Shown here in pieces: positions 16,179-26,392 of a DNA stretch of 64,000 bases. This DNA comes from Bog-756 sp963734395 (GTDB lineage: Bacteria; Actinomycetota; Acidimicrobiia; Acidimicrobiales; RAAP-2), in NCBI GenBank assembly GCA_963734395.1, contig CAVTGY010000004.1, positions 227,138 through 291,137 on the forward strand. Reading direction: 5' to 3'. The notes under the pieces were generated by a model. That model ran no database searches, was not told the DNA's origin, and saw only the letters and a program-made list of their open reading frames with translations. A program made the translations under genes and the position numbers. Every line of letters begins with the position of its first letter. The first letter of the stretch is position 1.

Positions 16179-18551
16179 GTGGTCCTACTTTTGATCGTTC
16201 CTCTCTTCCTGCTGTGGTTCCTTATTGCCAACTATCGGCACCGGATCGGCTTTGCCGCCCTTTCTGTACGTGGCGCGTTCGTCCTGGCCTTCCTTGCCTT
16301 TCAGGTTCTGCTGTTGGCAATAACCGAGTTGACCAGCCTCGGCAACCATTTCACCGCAAGGACGGTGGCTGGCGCGTGGCTGGTGGTGATTGTCATCCTG
16401 GCCTTCGTCGCGTGGACACCCATTTCCGATCTGGTGAAACGCTTCCGATCCCAACCGACCAAGAACCTCGGGCTCAGGACCCGCCTCAATCGACTGAGCA
16501 ACGAGGAGTGGGTCTGGATCGGTGTGGTAGTGGTAATCCTCGGCGTCTTGGCTGTCGTGGGTTCGATCTATCCGCCGTCCAACACTGACTCGCTCGTGTA
16601 TCACCTGGCCCGCGTCGAACATTGGATCCAAAACCGCTCGGTGGCTCCGTTTGCTACTCACGATCTCTCTCAGGTCGAGCTCTCGCCGGCTTCGGAATAC
16701 AACTTGGCACACCTCCATCTGCTTTTGGGAACGGACCGACTCGACTGGACCATGCAATGGATGGCCGCACTGGTCAGCGTCGTCGGCGTCTCCGAATTGG
16801 CCCGGCTCCTCGGCGCTCAGAGGAGGGCGCAGATCGCCGCGTCCGTGGTCTGCGTCACCATACCTTCGGGCATCCTGTTGGCCCCGAGCACGGAAAACGA
16901 CTACTTCGGCGCAGCGATTGGAATCGGCTTCTTGATCCTTCTGACGGCCTTCTCATTTGGGGCCGGTTGGGGCTATCGAGCAACAGCACTGGGGGTCACA
17001 GCAGGGCTGGCGTACATGGCGAAGGGGACGGTGCCCGCCCTGCTGGCCCCCGCAGCCGTCGCGTTGTTGGGAGTTGCGTTTTATCGGCACGTTCGTCCGC
17101 GGGGAGTGCAATCGGCGCTCCGACGAGGAATCGCACTGGTTTTCGTGATCATCGCGGGTGCGACCGCAATCGCCGGCCCCTTCATCGTCACATCCGCACA
17201 ATCGCTGGGGGCGCCGGATGGGCCGACCACCAGCGAAACCCTCAGTTCGGCACTGACGATTGATGGATTCGGGGCCAACGTCGTTCGAAGCACCGCGGCA
17301 AACTTTGACATCGGCAATGGTGCGAATGGCATCGACACCTACGTCAGCAAGGCGGCGCTGGGAATTTTGCGCCCCCTGTACTCGATGTTCGGCATCGCCC
17401 CCGACAACAATGAGTATTCCTTTGATCGTTACACCAACCCGGTTGAGGTGGCCAACTACACCCACGACGAACGGGTGGGAGAGGTTGGGGCAAATCCGTG
17501 GGATGTCCTTCTCATCATCGGTTCGATCATCGTGTTGGCCGTAGCGGTCGCACACGGAGCGAAGGAGGTCCGTGTCGCTCTTGTACTGGGGTTGGCACTT
17601 GCGGGCGGCTTCCTTCTCTTCAGTGGACTGAAGAGCTGGTCAACATTCAACGTCCGTTTTACCCTCCCGCTGCTGGTGGCCTGGTCGGCGGTGATCGCCA
17701 TCGCGTTGTCGCGGTTTTCCCGCTGGATCACCCGACTGGTCCTCGTGGGCCTGGTCATCGCCTGCTGTCCCCAATTGTTCGAGAACGCGACGATGCCACT
17801 CGTGCCTACAACATCGTTCTCCGGGTCCTATCTCACACCTTATTTTGTCAACTACTCACTCGTTCCTCCTTCCGAGGAAGCGTCCTCCTACCAAACGGTG
17901 ACCACCATGCTGGGCCAATCGACATGCACCAAAGCCGCCATTGGCAATTGGGTATTTCTCGAGTACCCACTGTGGGTGGGCTTGCAGCACGAGCATTGGC
18001 ATGGACTTCTCAACGCCTTTGACGTGCACAACGTCACCTCAAAATTGGAGCCCAACTATGTTCCCTGTGCTTGGATCACTCAACAAGGTTCCACGTATGT
18101 AACTCCGAACAATGGCACGGTCAATGTCCATCTCACGGATCTGGCGCTCTCCATCGAAGCGAGCAAGGCAATTACCATACGTGCCAGTATTCCGAGCTTC
18201 GAAAGCGGAGTGCCTGATGTCCACGTCCTGCCAGGTGGAGGGTGGGTTCTCAACTACTTGGGTCACGATCCCATTTTGATCCGGCACGGATCCCTGTATT
18301 TGTTTAGCCCCACTGCACAATCGGTTCAACTTCAGCTCAATCTTGCGTCTGGAGTGTCGCAGCCATCGCTAGATCTCACCGGCCCCGATGGAATCATGAT
18401 TCCAACGGTCACGACAGGCAACGCCATCTATGCTTCCTTCGGTCTCCATCGAGGAATCAATCGTGTCACGTTGACGGCCACGGGTCGCACGAAGAACGGG
18501 CGTCCCAATCTGGTGCTGACCGCAGTAAAAGTCGACCGAGTCCAGCCTTGA
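16179..18551 (+). CDS. Polytopic GT-C-like glycosyltransferase
   Basis: A 790-residue membrane protein with a GTG start at 16179, which leaves almost no N-terminal tail before the first helix. Around twelve helices lie in residues 1-560. After the fourth, the loop PPSNTDSLVYHLARVEHWIQ resembles the first catalytic loop of ArnT/PMT-type enzymes, with an acidic residue beside a tyrosine. GLAYMAKGTVPALLA is a typical helix of that group. The C-terminal ~220 residues are soluble and extracytoplasmic. These enzymes move sugars from polyprenyl carriers to surface acceptors. It is the first gene outside the island. Substrate unknown. Confidence 0.75.
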   Translation: MVLLLIVPLFLLWFLIANYRHRIGFAALSVRGAFVLAFLAFQVLLLAITELTSLGNHFTARTVAGAWLVVIVILAFVAWTPISDLVKRFRSQPTKNLGLRTRLNRLSNEEWVWIGVVVVILGVLAVVGSIYPPSNTDSLVYHLARVEHWIQNRSVAPFATHDLSQVELSPASEYNLAHLHLLLGTDRLDWTMQWMAALVSVVGVSELARLLGAQRRAQIAASVVCVTIPSGILLAPSTENDYFGAAIGIGFLILLTAFSFGAGWGYRATALGVTAGLAYMAKGTVPALLAPAAVALLGVAFYRHVRPRGVQSALRRGIALVFVIIAGATAIAGPFIVTSAQSLGAPDGPTTSETLSSALTIDGFGANVVRSTAANFDIGNGANGIDTYVSKAALGILRPLYSMFGIAPDNNEYSFDRYTNPVEVANYTHDERVGEVGANPWDVLLIIGSIIVLAVAVAHGAKEVRVALVLGLALAGGFLLFSGLKSWSTFNVRFTLPLLVAWSAVIAIALSRFSRWITRLVLVGLVIACCPQLFENATMPLVPTTSFSGSYLTPYFVNYSLVPPSEEASSYQTVTTMLGQSTCTKAAIGNWVFLEYPLWVGLQHEHWHGLLNAFDVHNVTSKLEPNYVPCAWITQQGSTYVTPNNGTVNVHLTDLALSIEASKAITIRASIPSFESGVPDVHVLPGGGWVLNYLGHDPILIRHGSLYLFSPTAQSVQLQLNLASGVSQPSLDLTGPDGIMIPTVTTGNAIYASFGLHRGINRVTLTATGRTKNGRPNLVLTAVKVDRVQP

Positions 18552-18855
18552 GGGGTCTGAACGACCAGGACTGACTGCATCGTGGACGAGCGCTGCTCCA
18601 ATTGCAAGTGTCGCAGGTCAGAGTTCCGTACCGCAGCACCGATGGTGGCAGCCCTGACTATCAAAGGCCTGGTGGGCGACCCAAACTCGTGTGATTCTCC
18701 TGGGCACCCCCGGCTCGGGGACACCACCGGACACAACCCGAGCCCTGCCGAAGACACGCGAGACCCAAACGTGGTGTACTGGAATCGCTTCCCAGGAGAC
18801 GAACTAGAGCTACTCCCGATCGACACCTGGGCAGCCAGGAGCGAAGGGGGTCGAA
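18552..18855. other. No convincing gene
   Basis: About 300 bases between the GT-C gene and the pentapeptide-repeat gene. A 97-codon frame with CSNCKC at its start runs through it, but it has no conserved block and runs into the next gene. It more likely holds the promoter of the next gene. Confidence 0.5.
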
Positions 18856-20076
18856 ATGAGATCACGACTGGCTGAGAGTTCCAGGCTGAGGTGCATCCGC
18901 AAGGCTGCACCACAACGGTCAAAGGGTCGGGGTGGTGCCTCTTACCGAAGTGTTCTCGTTGCTGGTGCAAGTGCCGCGCTCTTAGTCGCAACGATGACGA
19001 TTACCGGGGCCATCTCGACCCCGGCGTACGCCGACACAACCATCGACGGCTGCACCATCGTTGCCCATCCCACCCCAACCAGGTTCACCGACTGCCCAGG
19101 CGCCAACCTTTCTGGCGCCAACCTGTCGGGAGTCGATCTCTCCTTTGCCAACCTGTCTCACGCTCAATTCATCGCATGCCCCGATGAGCCGCCGTATGTC
19201 TGCGGCGACATCGCCGTGCTGACGGGTACCGATTTGTCCAGCGCCGATCTTTCCGGCGCCAACCTGTCCGGTGTCAACCTGTCGGGGGTCGATCTGCGTC
19301 ACTCGAATCTATCGGGTGCGACTCTGGCTCTCTGCTATTACTCGCTCGACGGTCCCATGTGCAATGTCACCAATCTCACCGGTGCCGATCTGTCCGGCGC
19401 CGTTCTGACGGCCGACACCTCCTCGTGTGCCACCGAGAATCTCGGGTACGGGGAGTCGGCGTACTGCGGTGGCGTCCCCATGTCGAATGCCGACCTGAAG
19501 GATGCCAACCTGAACGGTGATGACTTGTCCTCAGTGGTCCTGTCAAACGCAAACCTGACCGGTGCCACGTTCAGCGGAGCCGTTTTGAGCGGATGCCCGG
19601 CCACAGACCCGGATTTCCTGACATGCAACGAGGCAGATTTTTCCGGTGCCAAGCTCAAGCATGCGGATCTTTCCGGTTTGCAGATGAGTGGCGTCGACTT
19701 GAGCGGTGCAGACCTGGCTGGAGCCAATCTTTCCAATGCCAACATGTCCCCCCTTGTTCCCATTGAAGGCCTGATCTCAATTCCTACGAACCTGAGCGAA
19801 GCCGACCTGGACCATGCCGACCTGACCGACGCCGATATGTCCGGCGCCAATTTGACCGGTACCAGCCTGAGGAACGCCAACCTCAGCGGCGCCGACCTGA
19901 CATACGCCAGCCTGAACGATGCCATCCTCTACCATGCCAATCTGACCGATGCCGACATGGGCAACGCCCAGTTGACGGGTGCCATCCTGAGCCGCGCTAC
20001 CTGGTCAAACACCACCTGCCCGGACAACACCAACAGCGACAACGATGGAGGCACGTGCGTCAATGACCTCGGCTGA
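18856..20076 (+). CDS. Secreted pentapeptide-repeat protein
   Basis: 406 residues with a strong purine-rich site (GAAGGGG) before ATG 18856. A long basic leader is followed by a hydrophobic signal segment (residues ~31-55) ending in TPAYA, a likely signal-peptidase site. From residue ~75 to ~385 there are tens of A(D/N)LSG pentapeptides in blocks separated by Cys-containing inserts (CPDEPPYVC, CYYSLDGPMC). The fold is expected to be a four-sided beta helix. Extracytoplasmic pentapeptide proteins are of unknown role; gyrase protection is unlikely for an exported protein. It stands alone between two membrane glycosyltransferase-like genes. Confidence 0.85.
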   Translation: MRSRLAESSRLRCIRKAAPQRSKGRGGASYRSVLVAGASAALLVATMTITGAISTPAYADTTIDGCTIVAHPTPTRFTDCPGANLSGANLSGVDLSFANLSHAQFIACPDEPPYVCGDIAVLTGTDLSSADLSGANLSGVNLSGVDLRHSNLSGATLALCYYSLDGPMCNVTNLTGADLSGAVLTADTSSCATENLGYGESAYCGGVPMSNADLKDANLNGDDLSSVVLSNANLTGATFSGAVLSGCPATDPDFLTCNEADFSGAKLKHADLSGLQMSGVDLSGADLAGANLSNANMSPLVPIEGLISIPTNLSEADLDHADLTDADMSGANLTGTSLRNANLSGADLTYASLNDAILYHANLTDADMGNAQLTGAILSRATWSNTTCPDNTNSDNDGGTCVNDLG

Positions 20077-20204
20077 GCCAAGCGTGCAATGACCAATAGG
20101 TCGGGCGCGGGGGCGTCGGTCAATCGCGGTTGTGACTGCCATAGGAGTGCCTTGAGCAACGGTCGATAACCGCCCAGCTTCCGGTGCCTCACCTAACGAG
20201 GACA

Positions 20205-22494
20205 GATGGCAGGCGGCCGGACCCCGACAAGCCGATCGAAGGTGAACAAGGCAGACTTAGGGGATAACCCAGACGAAGGGCGTGACAACGCCCCTATCCC
20301 AAAATCCAGGTCCGGAAGTTACCTCCGGGCTCGTGAACACCGCATCCGGGGTGGCGCCGCGCCTCCAGCGGATGCCTCCCGCCCTTCGCAGGGCGCTGCC
20401 CCCGGTGGCCGTCATCATCGGGTACTTGTTGATCGGCGCCATTGCCTTTTGGCCGGCGTCCCCATTCTCGAACCGGGAATACGGCGGAGGGGACTTCATT
20501 CAAGCCGTCTGGTTTCTCGCTTGGGTGCCCCATGCACTCGGCCACGGTCTGAATCCGTACTTCAGCAACGCCATGTTTGTACCGACGGGTGTCAACTTGG
20601 CGGCCACCGCAGCCCTCCCGTTGGTCGGCGTGATCACTGCCCCCTTGGGCTTGGTGTTGAGCCCCCTGGTCAGGGCCAACCTTCTCGTATGGCTGGCAAT
20701 GCCCCTGTCGGCGACCGCCGCGTTCGTGGTGTTGCGCAAGTGGCAGGTATGGGTCGTTGCCGCCGCGCTCGGTGGACTGATCTATGGCTTCTCGCCCTAC
20801 ATGCTGGGCCAGGTGACCGCCCACTTGAACCTGGTATTCCTACCCTTGCCACCCTTCATCGCGCTCACGGTCGTTTCGATCCTGCGGCATCGTGGCTCAT
20901 CCCTGCGGCTCGGAGTCCAGCTCGGTCTCCTGATCACGGCTCAGTACCTCATCTCGCAAGAAATCCTTGTGGTCGTCGTGATAGTCACGATCGTCTCTCT
21001 GGCCTGCGTGGCAATCCGCTATTCCGCCGACCTACCTGAGCGGTTGCGGGCAGTGTGGCGCTCCGCGTGCATCGCTCTGGCAGTGGCGAGCGTTCTGCTG
21101 GCCTACCCCGCCTGGATGATGCTTGCCGGACCACAGCACATCTCAGGATCCACGTTTCCGGCACTGAACCCCTACCACAACGATCTGTTCAGCTTTCTGG
21201 TCCCGGGACCGTTGCAGAAGGTCTCACTCGGGATGCGGTCGATCGGGACCCGCCTGGCCTCTGGCCCCGGGTTGTCCGAAGCCGGCGGCTACATCGGCGC
21301 CCCTCTTTTGATTCTGACCGGAGCCCTCGCCTGGCGCTCTCGTCGCAGTCCACGCACCCAGCTTGCAGTGGTGCTCCTGGCGGTCTCGGCGCTCCTCTCA
21401 CTCGGACCGCACTTGGCGGTCAATGGACGACTGACGGGCATCCCGCTTCCCTTCCTGTTCCTGGACCACATCCCGATCGTGGACAGCCTCCTCCCGAGTC
21501 GCTTCTGCTTCGCGATCGGTGCGTGCCTCGCTGCCGTGATTGCGTTCGGGTTGGACGACGCCGCGCCGTGCGTCTTCCCGAAGCCAACGGCGCGGCAAGG
21601 CCCGAGGTTGGTGGGGCGGTGCGGTCTTGGCCGGGGTGACCCTGGCGCTGCTGATTGCAACCCAACTTCCACGGTGGCCGTTTGAGACAGCACCGGCCGT
21701 CACACTGCCGGCGAGTCTTAGCCACGCCATTCCAGCGGGGGATCCGGTAGCGATCACCTACCCGTATGTCGCGGTGAACACCACGAACTACCCGAACACC
21801 ACACAACCACTGCTCTGGCAGGCCGAAGACGGATTCGGTTTCCGCCTGCTCGGGGGCTACTCCTATCACCCGGTGCGCACAGGTATCGACCCCTCGATAC
21901 TCGAGCCGAGCGTCATGAGCCCGTCCATGCTCCAGGAGTTCCTCGCAGGCCTGACCCCACCGAGTAGTTATGGACCGCCATTACAGGTCACTCCAAAGTT
22001 GGTCAGCTCCACCCGGGCCACGGTGTCCAAATATCACGTACAGTTGGTCATCGTAAACGGCTCCGTAGCCGGAAGTGGTGCAGTCAACGAGCTCTTCAAC
22101 GATGCTCTGGGGGCCCCCAAAGTCTCGGCAGGTCAGTTCTCTCTATGGGCCAACTGGCGCGGCACACCCAGACGCCAGGTGTTCCGTAACTTCCTGGGTA
22201 CGCAGATGTTGGTCCCTGCAAAAGGTTCCACCTTGTCCGGCACCACAGTCTTGGATGCCAAGGCGAATGATGCCCTTCCAGTGACCAAGATCGATTTCCT
22301 CCTCACCGACCGATCCCACCACAGCGTGGTCGTCGCCATAGCCCGTCCGAGCCTTGCCGGATGGATCGCAACATGGAATACGGCCAGCGTCCCCAACGGC
22401 ACCTACTCGCTTCGGAGCGTTGCCTACGACAGCGCCGGTGGGACCAGCGAGAGTGGCGCCATCGCGGTCACCGTCAAGAACTGACCCGAGGCGG
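20205..22494 (+). repeat. Inverted duplication, copy B (about 2.3 kb)
   Basis: Partner of 8696-10985 in opposite orientation. It shares the leader with its 35-base identical stretch at 20223-20257, the full gene, and ~10 bases after the stop. Confidence 0.75.
20282..22484 (+). CDS. Polytopic membrane protein with Ig-like domain (copy B), one frameshift
   Basis: Paralogue of the gene at 8706-10910, with the same GTG/ATG position and the same first residues (MTTPLSQNPG). The first 425 residues are in one frame and the remainder in the next. At about 21558-21565 a single extra base (GCCG where one codon is expected after GACGAC) shifts the frame. Downstream the match to copy A is restored up to the last residues. 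Without that base the protein would be 733 residues. Helices, GT-C-like first loop and C-terminal Ig-like domain are as in copy A. A sequencing error and a true recent mutation are both possible. Confidence 0.75.
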
Positions 22495-22571
22495 GCTCGC
22501 GAAGTGCCTGCCGCCGGGCTTCGCCGATTGGCTTTCGAACGAGGAGTACGACGGTAATACTCTGAGCGGCA

Positions 22572-22937
22572 TCACCCATCGAGCAAATCGATGAGCCATC
22601 CAGGGCTAGCCAGCAGTGCCCCCAGAACCTCGGCTCGCTGTCGCAACGCCCGATCTGCCGACACAAGCGTCACCTGGCCGCCGGCATCGGAAACCACCGC
22701 TATGAGCATGTCGTCACCACTACCCGGTGCATGGAGAACAGTGACGCCGTCAGCGGTGCCCTCCTCGACGCCGCGGCGAGCAGCACCTTCGAGGACCACG
22801 ACAACGGGTCCGATGAACCTATCCGCCTCTGCGGCAGCACGGACTCGTTCCACAAAAGTTCGTGCTGCTCCGGGTCGATCGCGCCACCACCCCGTGGGCC
22901 GAGATCCAACTACGTTCGCCGCATCGATGAGAAGCAC
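22572..22937 (-). CDS. PIN/NYN-like small nuclease-fold protein
   Basis: 121 residues. It begins MLLIDAANVVGSRPTGW, the first acidic strand of NYN/PIN-like RNases (DAANV). A second acidic cluster is SGDDMLIAVV near residue 75, followed by VTLVSADRALRQRAEVLGA, which matches the third acidic site of the fold. Such proteins are often labelled NTP pyrophosphohydrolase in actinobacteria, but the pattern is that of a metal-dependent RNase. It overlaps no neighbour; the plus-strand lipoprotein gene starts 118 bases away. Confidence 0.7.
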   Translation of the reverse strand: MLLIDAANVVGSRPTGWWRDRPGAARTFVERVRAAAEADRFIGPVVVVLEGAARRGVEEGTADGVTVLHAPGSGDDMLIAVVSDAGGQVTLVSADRALRQRAEVLGALLASPGWLIDLLDG

Positions 22938-23054
22938 CGTTCCAGTATCGCCGACCCGCCGATCGGGAAACCCGGTCTGTGGCAGAGTGAGTCGACTGCG
23001 GACACAACGCGCATCGCCCGAGAATACGGCGCGGGTCCGACCAAGGGGGAAGTC

Positions 23055-24524
23055 ATGACGTCAGAGGCGATCGGCGGCCGAGCTGCGTTCCTAAGGGGCG
23101 GCTATAGGCGTATGGTCCGTGTTCTCGCGGCTGTCCTCAGCCTGAGCGTCGTACTCGTAGCGTGCGGGGGATCACCGGGCTCCGCACCGTCGACGCCTAG
23201 TTCAACGTCGACGAGTCCTTCACATGCCGCGGCAGGAGTCACCGTAACCGGACCCGTTCAGGTCGGTTCTCCCACCTTCAACAACACCCTCTATGGCACA
23301 AGTTTCGACCTGTCAAAGGTCGGATACGAGAAGTCTCAGTTCTTCCTCTCGGGCACCGCCCACTCCTACGTACCCGAAGAGCCTCTGACCAGCGACGGGA
23401 AATGGAAGGTTACGACTGGCGTGAGCGCGCCCTACAAGACTCGGATAGCCGTCTACCGTCCGATCGACCCCAAGAAGTTCAACGGAACGATCGTGGTCGA
23501 GTGGCTCAATGTAAGCGGCGGCACGGACGACGCCCCTGAGTGGACGCTGTCCCACAACGAACTGGTCCGCGACGGCTTTGCCTGGGTGGGGGTGTCGGCC
23601 CAGCAAGTCGGGGTCGACGCAGCGAAGTCAACCGATCCTGCCGAGTACTCGTCGCTCTCACACCCGGGCGACAGCTTCTCCTACGACATCTTCTCGCAGG
23701 CCGGCGAAGCCGTTCGCGACGACGCAGCCCGGATCCTGGCCGGTCTGCAGCCGCATACGCTGATTGCGGCCGGCGAGTCACAGTCAGCGGGTCGCCTCAT
23801 GACGTACATCGATGCGGTACAGCCAATTGCGCACGCCTACCAAGGCTTCCTCGTACACAGCCAATTTGGTACCGGCGCTCAGCTCTCCCAAGCACCGCAG
23901 ACCAATTTCTCGGCCCCGAACCCGACGACGATCCGAAGTGACGTCGGCGTTCCGGTGCTCGAGTTCGAGACCGAAACCGACGTCGACAACAGCAACTTGA
24001 CTGATCGGCTCCACTACGGAGATCCAAAATGGTTTCGACTCTGGGAGGTCGCAGGTAGCTCCCACTACGACTATTACGGTCTCGCGATCGGTCCCAACGA
24101 CACCGGTAACGGTCAGGGTGCCGTGGACAATCTGACTGCCATGCAGAACCCGACCCGCACTCCTGCAGGTGGGTTCAGCTGCGCCGTTCCCATCAACACC
24201 GGTGGAACGCATTGGGCGCTCGACGCCGCCATGTACTGGCTCAACAGGTGGGTCGTGGACGGTACGCCACCTCCTCAGGCCCCCTTCTTGGCGACGATCC
24301 ATGTCTCCCCGGTGGTGTACAAACTCGACGCAAACGGAAACGTCATCGGAGGCGTCCGAACTCCACAGGTAGACGCGCCGGTCGCCGCACTGGGCAGCCA
24401 AGGCAACAGCGGGGGGTTCTGCTTCCTGTTCGGCTCCACCGTGCCGTACACCGCGGCTCACCTCGCCACCCTCTACAAGACGCATGCCCAGTTCGTATCG
24501 GCTTGGGCCCGTGCAATTCGGTAG
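23055..24524 (+). CDS. Alpha/beta-hydrolase-domain lipoprotein
   Basis: 489 residues. ATG 23055 follows AAGGGGGAAG and starts a lipoprotein signal with lipobox LVAC (Cys37); the frame is open further upstream but without a signal or RBS. A Ser/Thr/Pro linker (39-60) leads to a domain of the alpha/beta-hydrolase type often found as a single large domain in actinobacteria. The nucleophile elbow is GESQSAGR (240-247, Ser242). The acid is probably in VLEFETETDVDNS and the His in VAGSSHYDYYG. It is a surface-anchored hydrolase of unknown substrate. Confidence 0.8.
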   Translation: MTSEAIGGRAAFLRGGYRRMVRVLAAVLSLSVVLVACGGSPGSAPSTPSSTSTSPSHAAAGVTVTGPVQVGSPTFNNTLYGTSFDLSKVGYEKSQFFLSGTAHSYVPEEPLTSDGKWKVTTGVSAPYKTRIAVYRPIDPKKFNGTIVVEWLNVSGGTDDAPEWTLSHNELVRDGFAWVGVSAQQVGVDAAKSTDPAEYSSLSHPGDSFSYDIFSQAGEAVRDDAARILAGLQPHTLIAAGESQSAGRLMTYIDAVQPIAHAYQGFLVHSQFGTGAQLSQAPQTNFSAPNPTTIRSDVGVPVLEFETETDVDNSNLTDRLHYGDPKWFRLWEVAGSSHYDYYGLAIGPNDTGNGQGAVDNLTAMQNPTRTPAGGFSCAVPINTGGTHWALDAAMYWLNRWVVDGTPPPQAPFLATIHVSPVVYKLDANGNVIGGVRTPQVDAPVAALGSQGNSGGFCFLFGSTVPYTAAHLATLYKTHAQFVSAWARAIR

Positions 24525-24645
24525 AGACCAAGCTGCGGGCTTCCTTCTCCCCGCCGACGCCGTCGAGCTGCTGCACTCGGCAGCTGTTTCTCAAGTCGCA
24601 CGGTAAGCACGCTGAAGCGCGCCCCACGTCCCCAGGGATCCGTCG

Positions 24646-26160
24646 TCAGGTGCGTATGTCGGCGCGTCCTGCGACCACCTCCGATGCCTCGAGGTGTACC
24701 CGCCCACCTGATGACTCGACAGTCAGGAGTCCGGTGGTGCCCGAGGTGCGGCGCAGGACGTACCACCCCTCGGCATCGGTGCGGGTGATGCTTACCGGCT
24801 TCCCGTCCCGCAGAGCCTCCACCTCGACGTGGGGCAGAGCCCTTCCCGTGCCCGAGCGCACCTGACCCCAGGCCACGGCCACGAAATTCCGAATGGCCGC
24901 CAGCGCACTGTCCCCTTCGCCTCCATAGGTGTATCCCTGGGTGTACTCGGTCCCGGTCGGCGAGTTGTCACGGGATGTGGGCGTGCCGCCCACGGGCTGT
25001 ACCGCCGTGTCCTCGTTCCATTCGTTCCAACTGGTGACGAATACCACCGGCAGGCTGGGCTCGACGACAGGGGCCGCGATCTGGTCGAGGAAGTGCTGGA
25101 TGGTGCTCGCCGACGACTCGCCCCGAAGCCACTGACGGGGTTCGGCCGGCTCGTTCACAACGAGACGGACCCCCCGGGTGTTGACACCCGGCTGGACGTC
25201 GGGGATCACCGGCACCCTTCCACCCGACACGTTGGCATACTCCTCGTAGAGGTACCTCTCGTCGGCCACGATTTGGGTATCTCCGGGGTAGCCCACGAAA
25301 TCCTGCCATGGCGAGAAGGGCTCGTCGGGGTCTCCGATGTAGAGCGAGTAGGCGGTGAGGGCGTCGAAAAGGTCCAGACGTGACGTTTGCGGCGTCTGGG
25401 TGAACCAGCTCCCGGTAGCCGGGGGTTGGGTCGACGTGACCCTCCAGTAGATCTCGTCCCCAATGATGAAGGGGTCATACCCGTGCGTCTCCAGAACGCG
25501 GCGCGCGCCCTCGATCATGCCGGCCACGTCGCCGGTCAGGGTACGGCTCAGATAGAGGACCAGCACCGGCCTGCCGTCGATCCGGAGGTAGCTCGGATTG
25601 GGGAAATAGGTCCGGGCGAACGAGAGGAGATTGAGATCGAAATAGAACTCCATGCGTGGATTGACCGGCGTCGACTCATGGGCGGCATCGAAACCGAGGT
25701 CCCACGTCTCGTACAGGATGCAGAATTTGATGTCATGAAGGTTGTCCGCCCGCAGGAACGCATCGATGTTCTCGTTCTGGGCTGGGCGAGACGGCCAGTA
25801 GTCGAGCGCAAAGAAGTTGATGCCACTGCGGGTGGCCTGGGCAATGGCCTGTTCGGCCACCGCCGGATCGGCGGAGTCGACCTTGGACGGGTCCTCCCCC
25901 TGGTTGGGGACCAGATGTTGGCGCAGAGTCCCCTGGGTCGAGTTGGACGGGAACCAATCCGAGTAGTACGCGCCGACCAGCGGTGACTGCACCGATGGGG
26001 GAGTCGAAGACGACGGAAGCGAGGTGCCGATACCAGCCGGCCTCGCCGGATCACACGCGGCCAGGACCAAAGCAACAGCGCTCAGGCAGACGACGGTGGC
26101 CGCAGCAGTGGAACGGACCCATCGGTGGCGTGACCCAGCAGCGCCTCCGTCACCACCCAT
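24646..26160 (-). CDS. Lipoprotein with WbsX/GH99-like domain
   Basis: 504 residues. The signal has lipobox LAAC (Cys36). Residues ~60-400 match the WbsX-like (GH99-related) TIM barrel: GAYYSDWFP, then GINFFALDYWPS, and SWNEWNEDTAVQP carrying the acidic pair. The C-terminal ~75 residues form a carboxypeptidase-regulatory-like beta domain (GRALPHVEVEALRDGKPV, DAEGWYVLRR). Related proteins act on mannan-type glycans or sit in polysaccharide loci. It is convergent with the hydrolase lipoprotein at 23055. The region upstream contains a CIRCE-like element, but 150 bases away. Confidence 0.8.
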   Translation of the reverse strand: MGGDGGAAGSRHRWVRSTAAATVVCLSAVALVLAACDPARPAGIGTSLPSSSTPPSVQSPLVGAYYSDWFPSNSTQGTLRQHLVPNQGEDPSKVDSADPAVAEQAIAQATRSGINFFALDYWPSRPAQNENIDAFLRADNLHDIKFCILYETWDLGFDAAHESTPVNPRMEFYFDLNLLSFARTYFPNPSYLRIDGRPVLVLYLSRTLTGDVAGMIEGARRVLETHGYDPFIIGDEIYWRVTSTQPPATGSWFTQTPQTSRLDLFDALTAYSLYIGDPDEPFSPWQDFVGYPGDTQIVADERYLYEEYANVSGGRVPVIPDVQPGVNTRGVRLVVNEPAEPRQWLRGESSASTIQHFLDQIAAPVVEPSLPVVFVTSWNEWNEDTAVQPVGGTPTSRDNSPTGTEYTQGYTYGGEGDSALAAIRNFVAVAWGQVRSGTGRALPHVEVEALRDGKPVSITRTDAEGWYVLRRTSGTTGLLTVESSGGRVHLEASEVVAGRADIRT

Positions 26161-26310
26161 CGCCGACCATGGTACGACGCAGGCGCCTGGGGCACTTAGT
26201 TCTACCCAGCACCTCGAATGCGGTGACCAATCAACCTAGAACTGAGCCCGAGTCGGCGAAGGCGCCGTTGAGTCTCGGGGTCGCAGGAGCCAAACAACTG
26301 CAAAAAAGGC

Positions 26311-26337
26311 CTAGCACTCGCGGACTAACAGTGCTAA
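26311..26337. promoter_or_regulatory. CIRCE-like element (HrcA site)
   Basis: CTAGCACTC (26311-26319), nine bases, CAGTGCTAA (26329-26337). This differs from the CIRCE consensus TTAGCACTC-N9-GAGTGCTAA at only one base in each arm, with exactly the right spacing. It lies 55 bases before the start of the zinc-finger gene at 26393, within reach of a promoter for it. The site is in a locally A+T-rich stretch that ends in TAATAATTAA. Confidence 0.75.
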
Positions 26338-26392
26338 TAATTAACCCTGTTACCGCAGGCAGGCGACGTTAAGTGGTCAGGAGGACGGGGCG

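Noticed and set aside
18582..18875. 97-codon frame starting with CSNCKC
   Set aside because: No conserved blocks; it runs into the start of the pentapeptide-repeat gene.
19100..20000. Tandem DNA repeats in the pentapeptide gene as a CRISPR or satellite array
   Set aside because: The periodicity is codon-level (A(D/N)LSG units) and degenerate.
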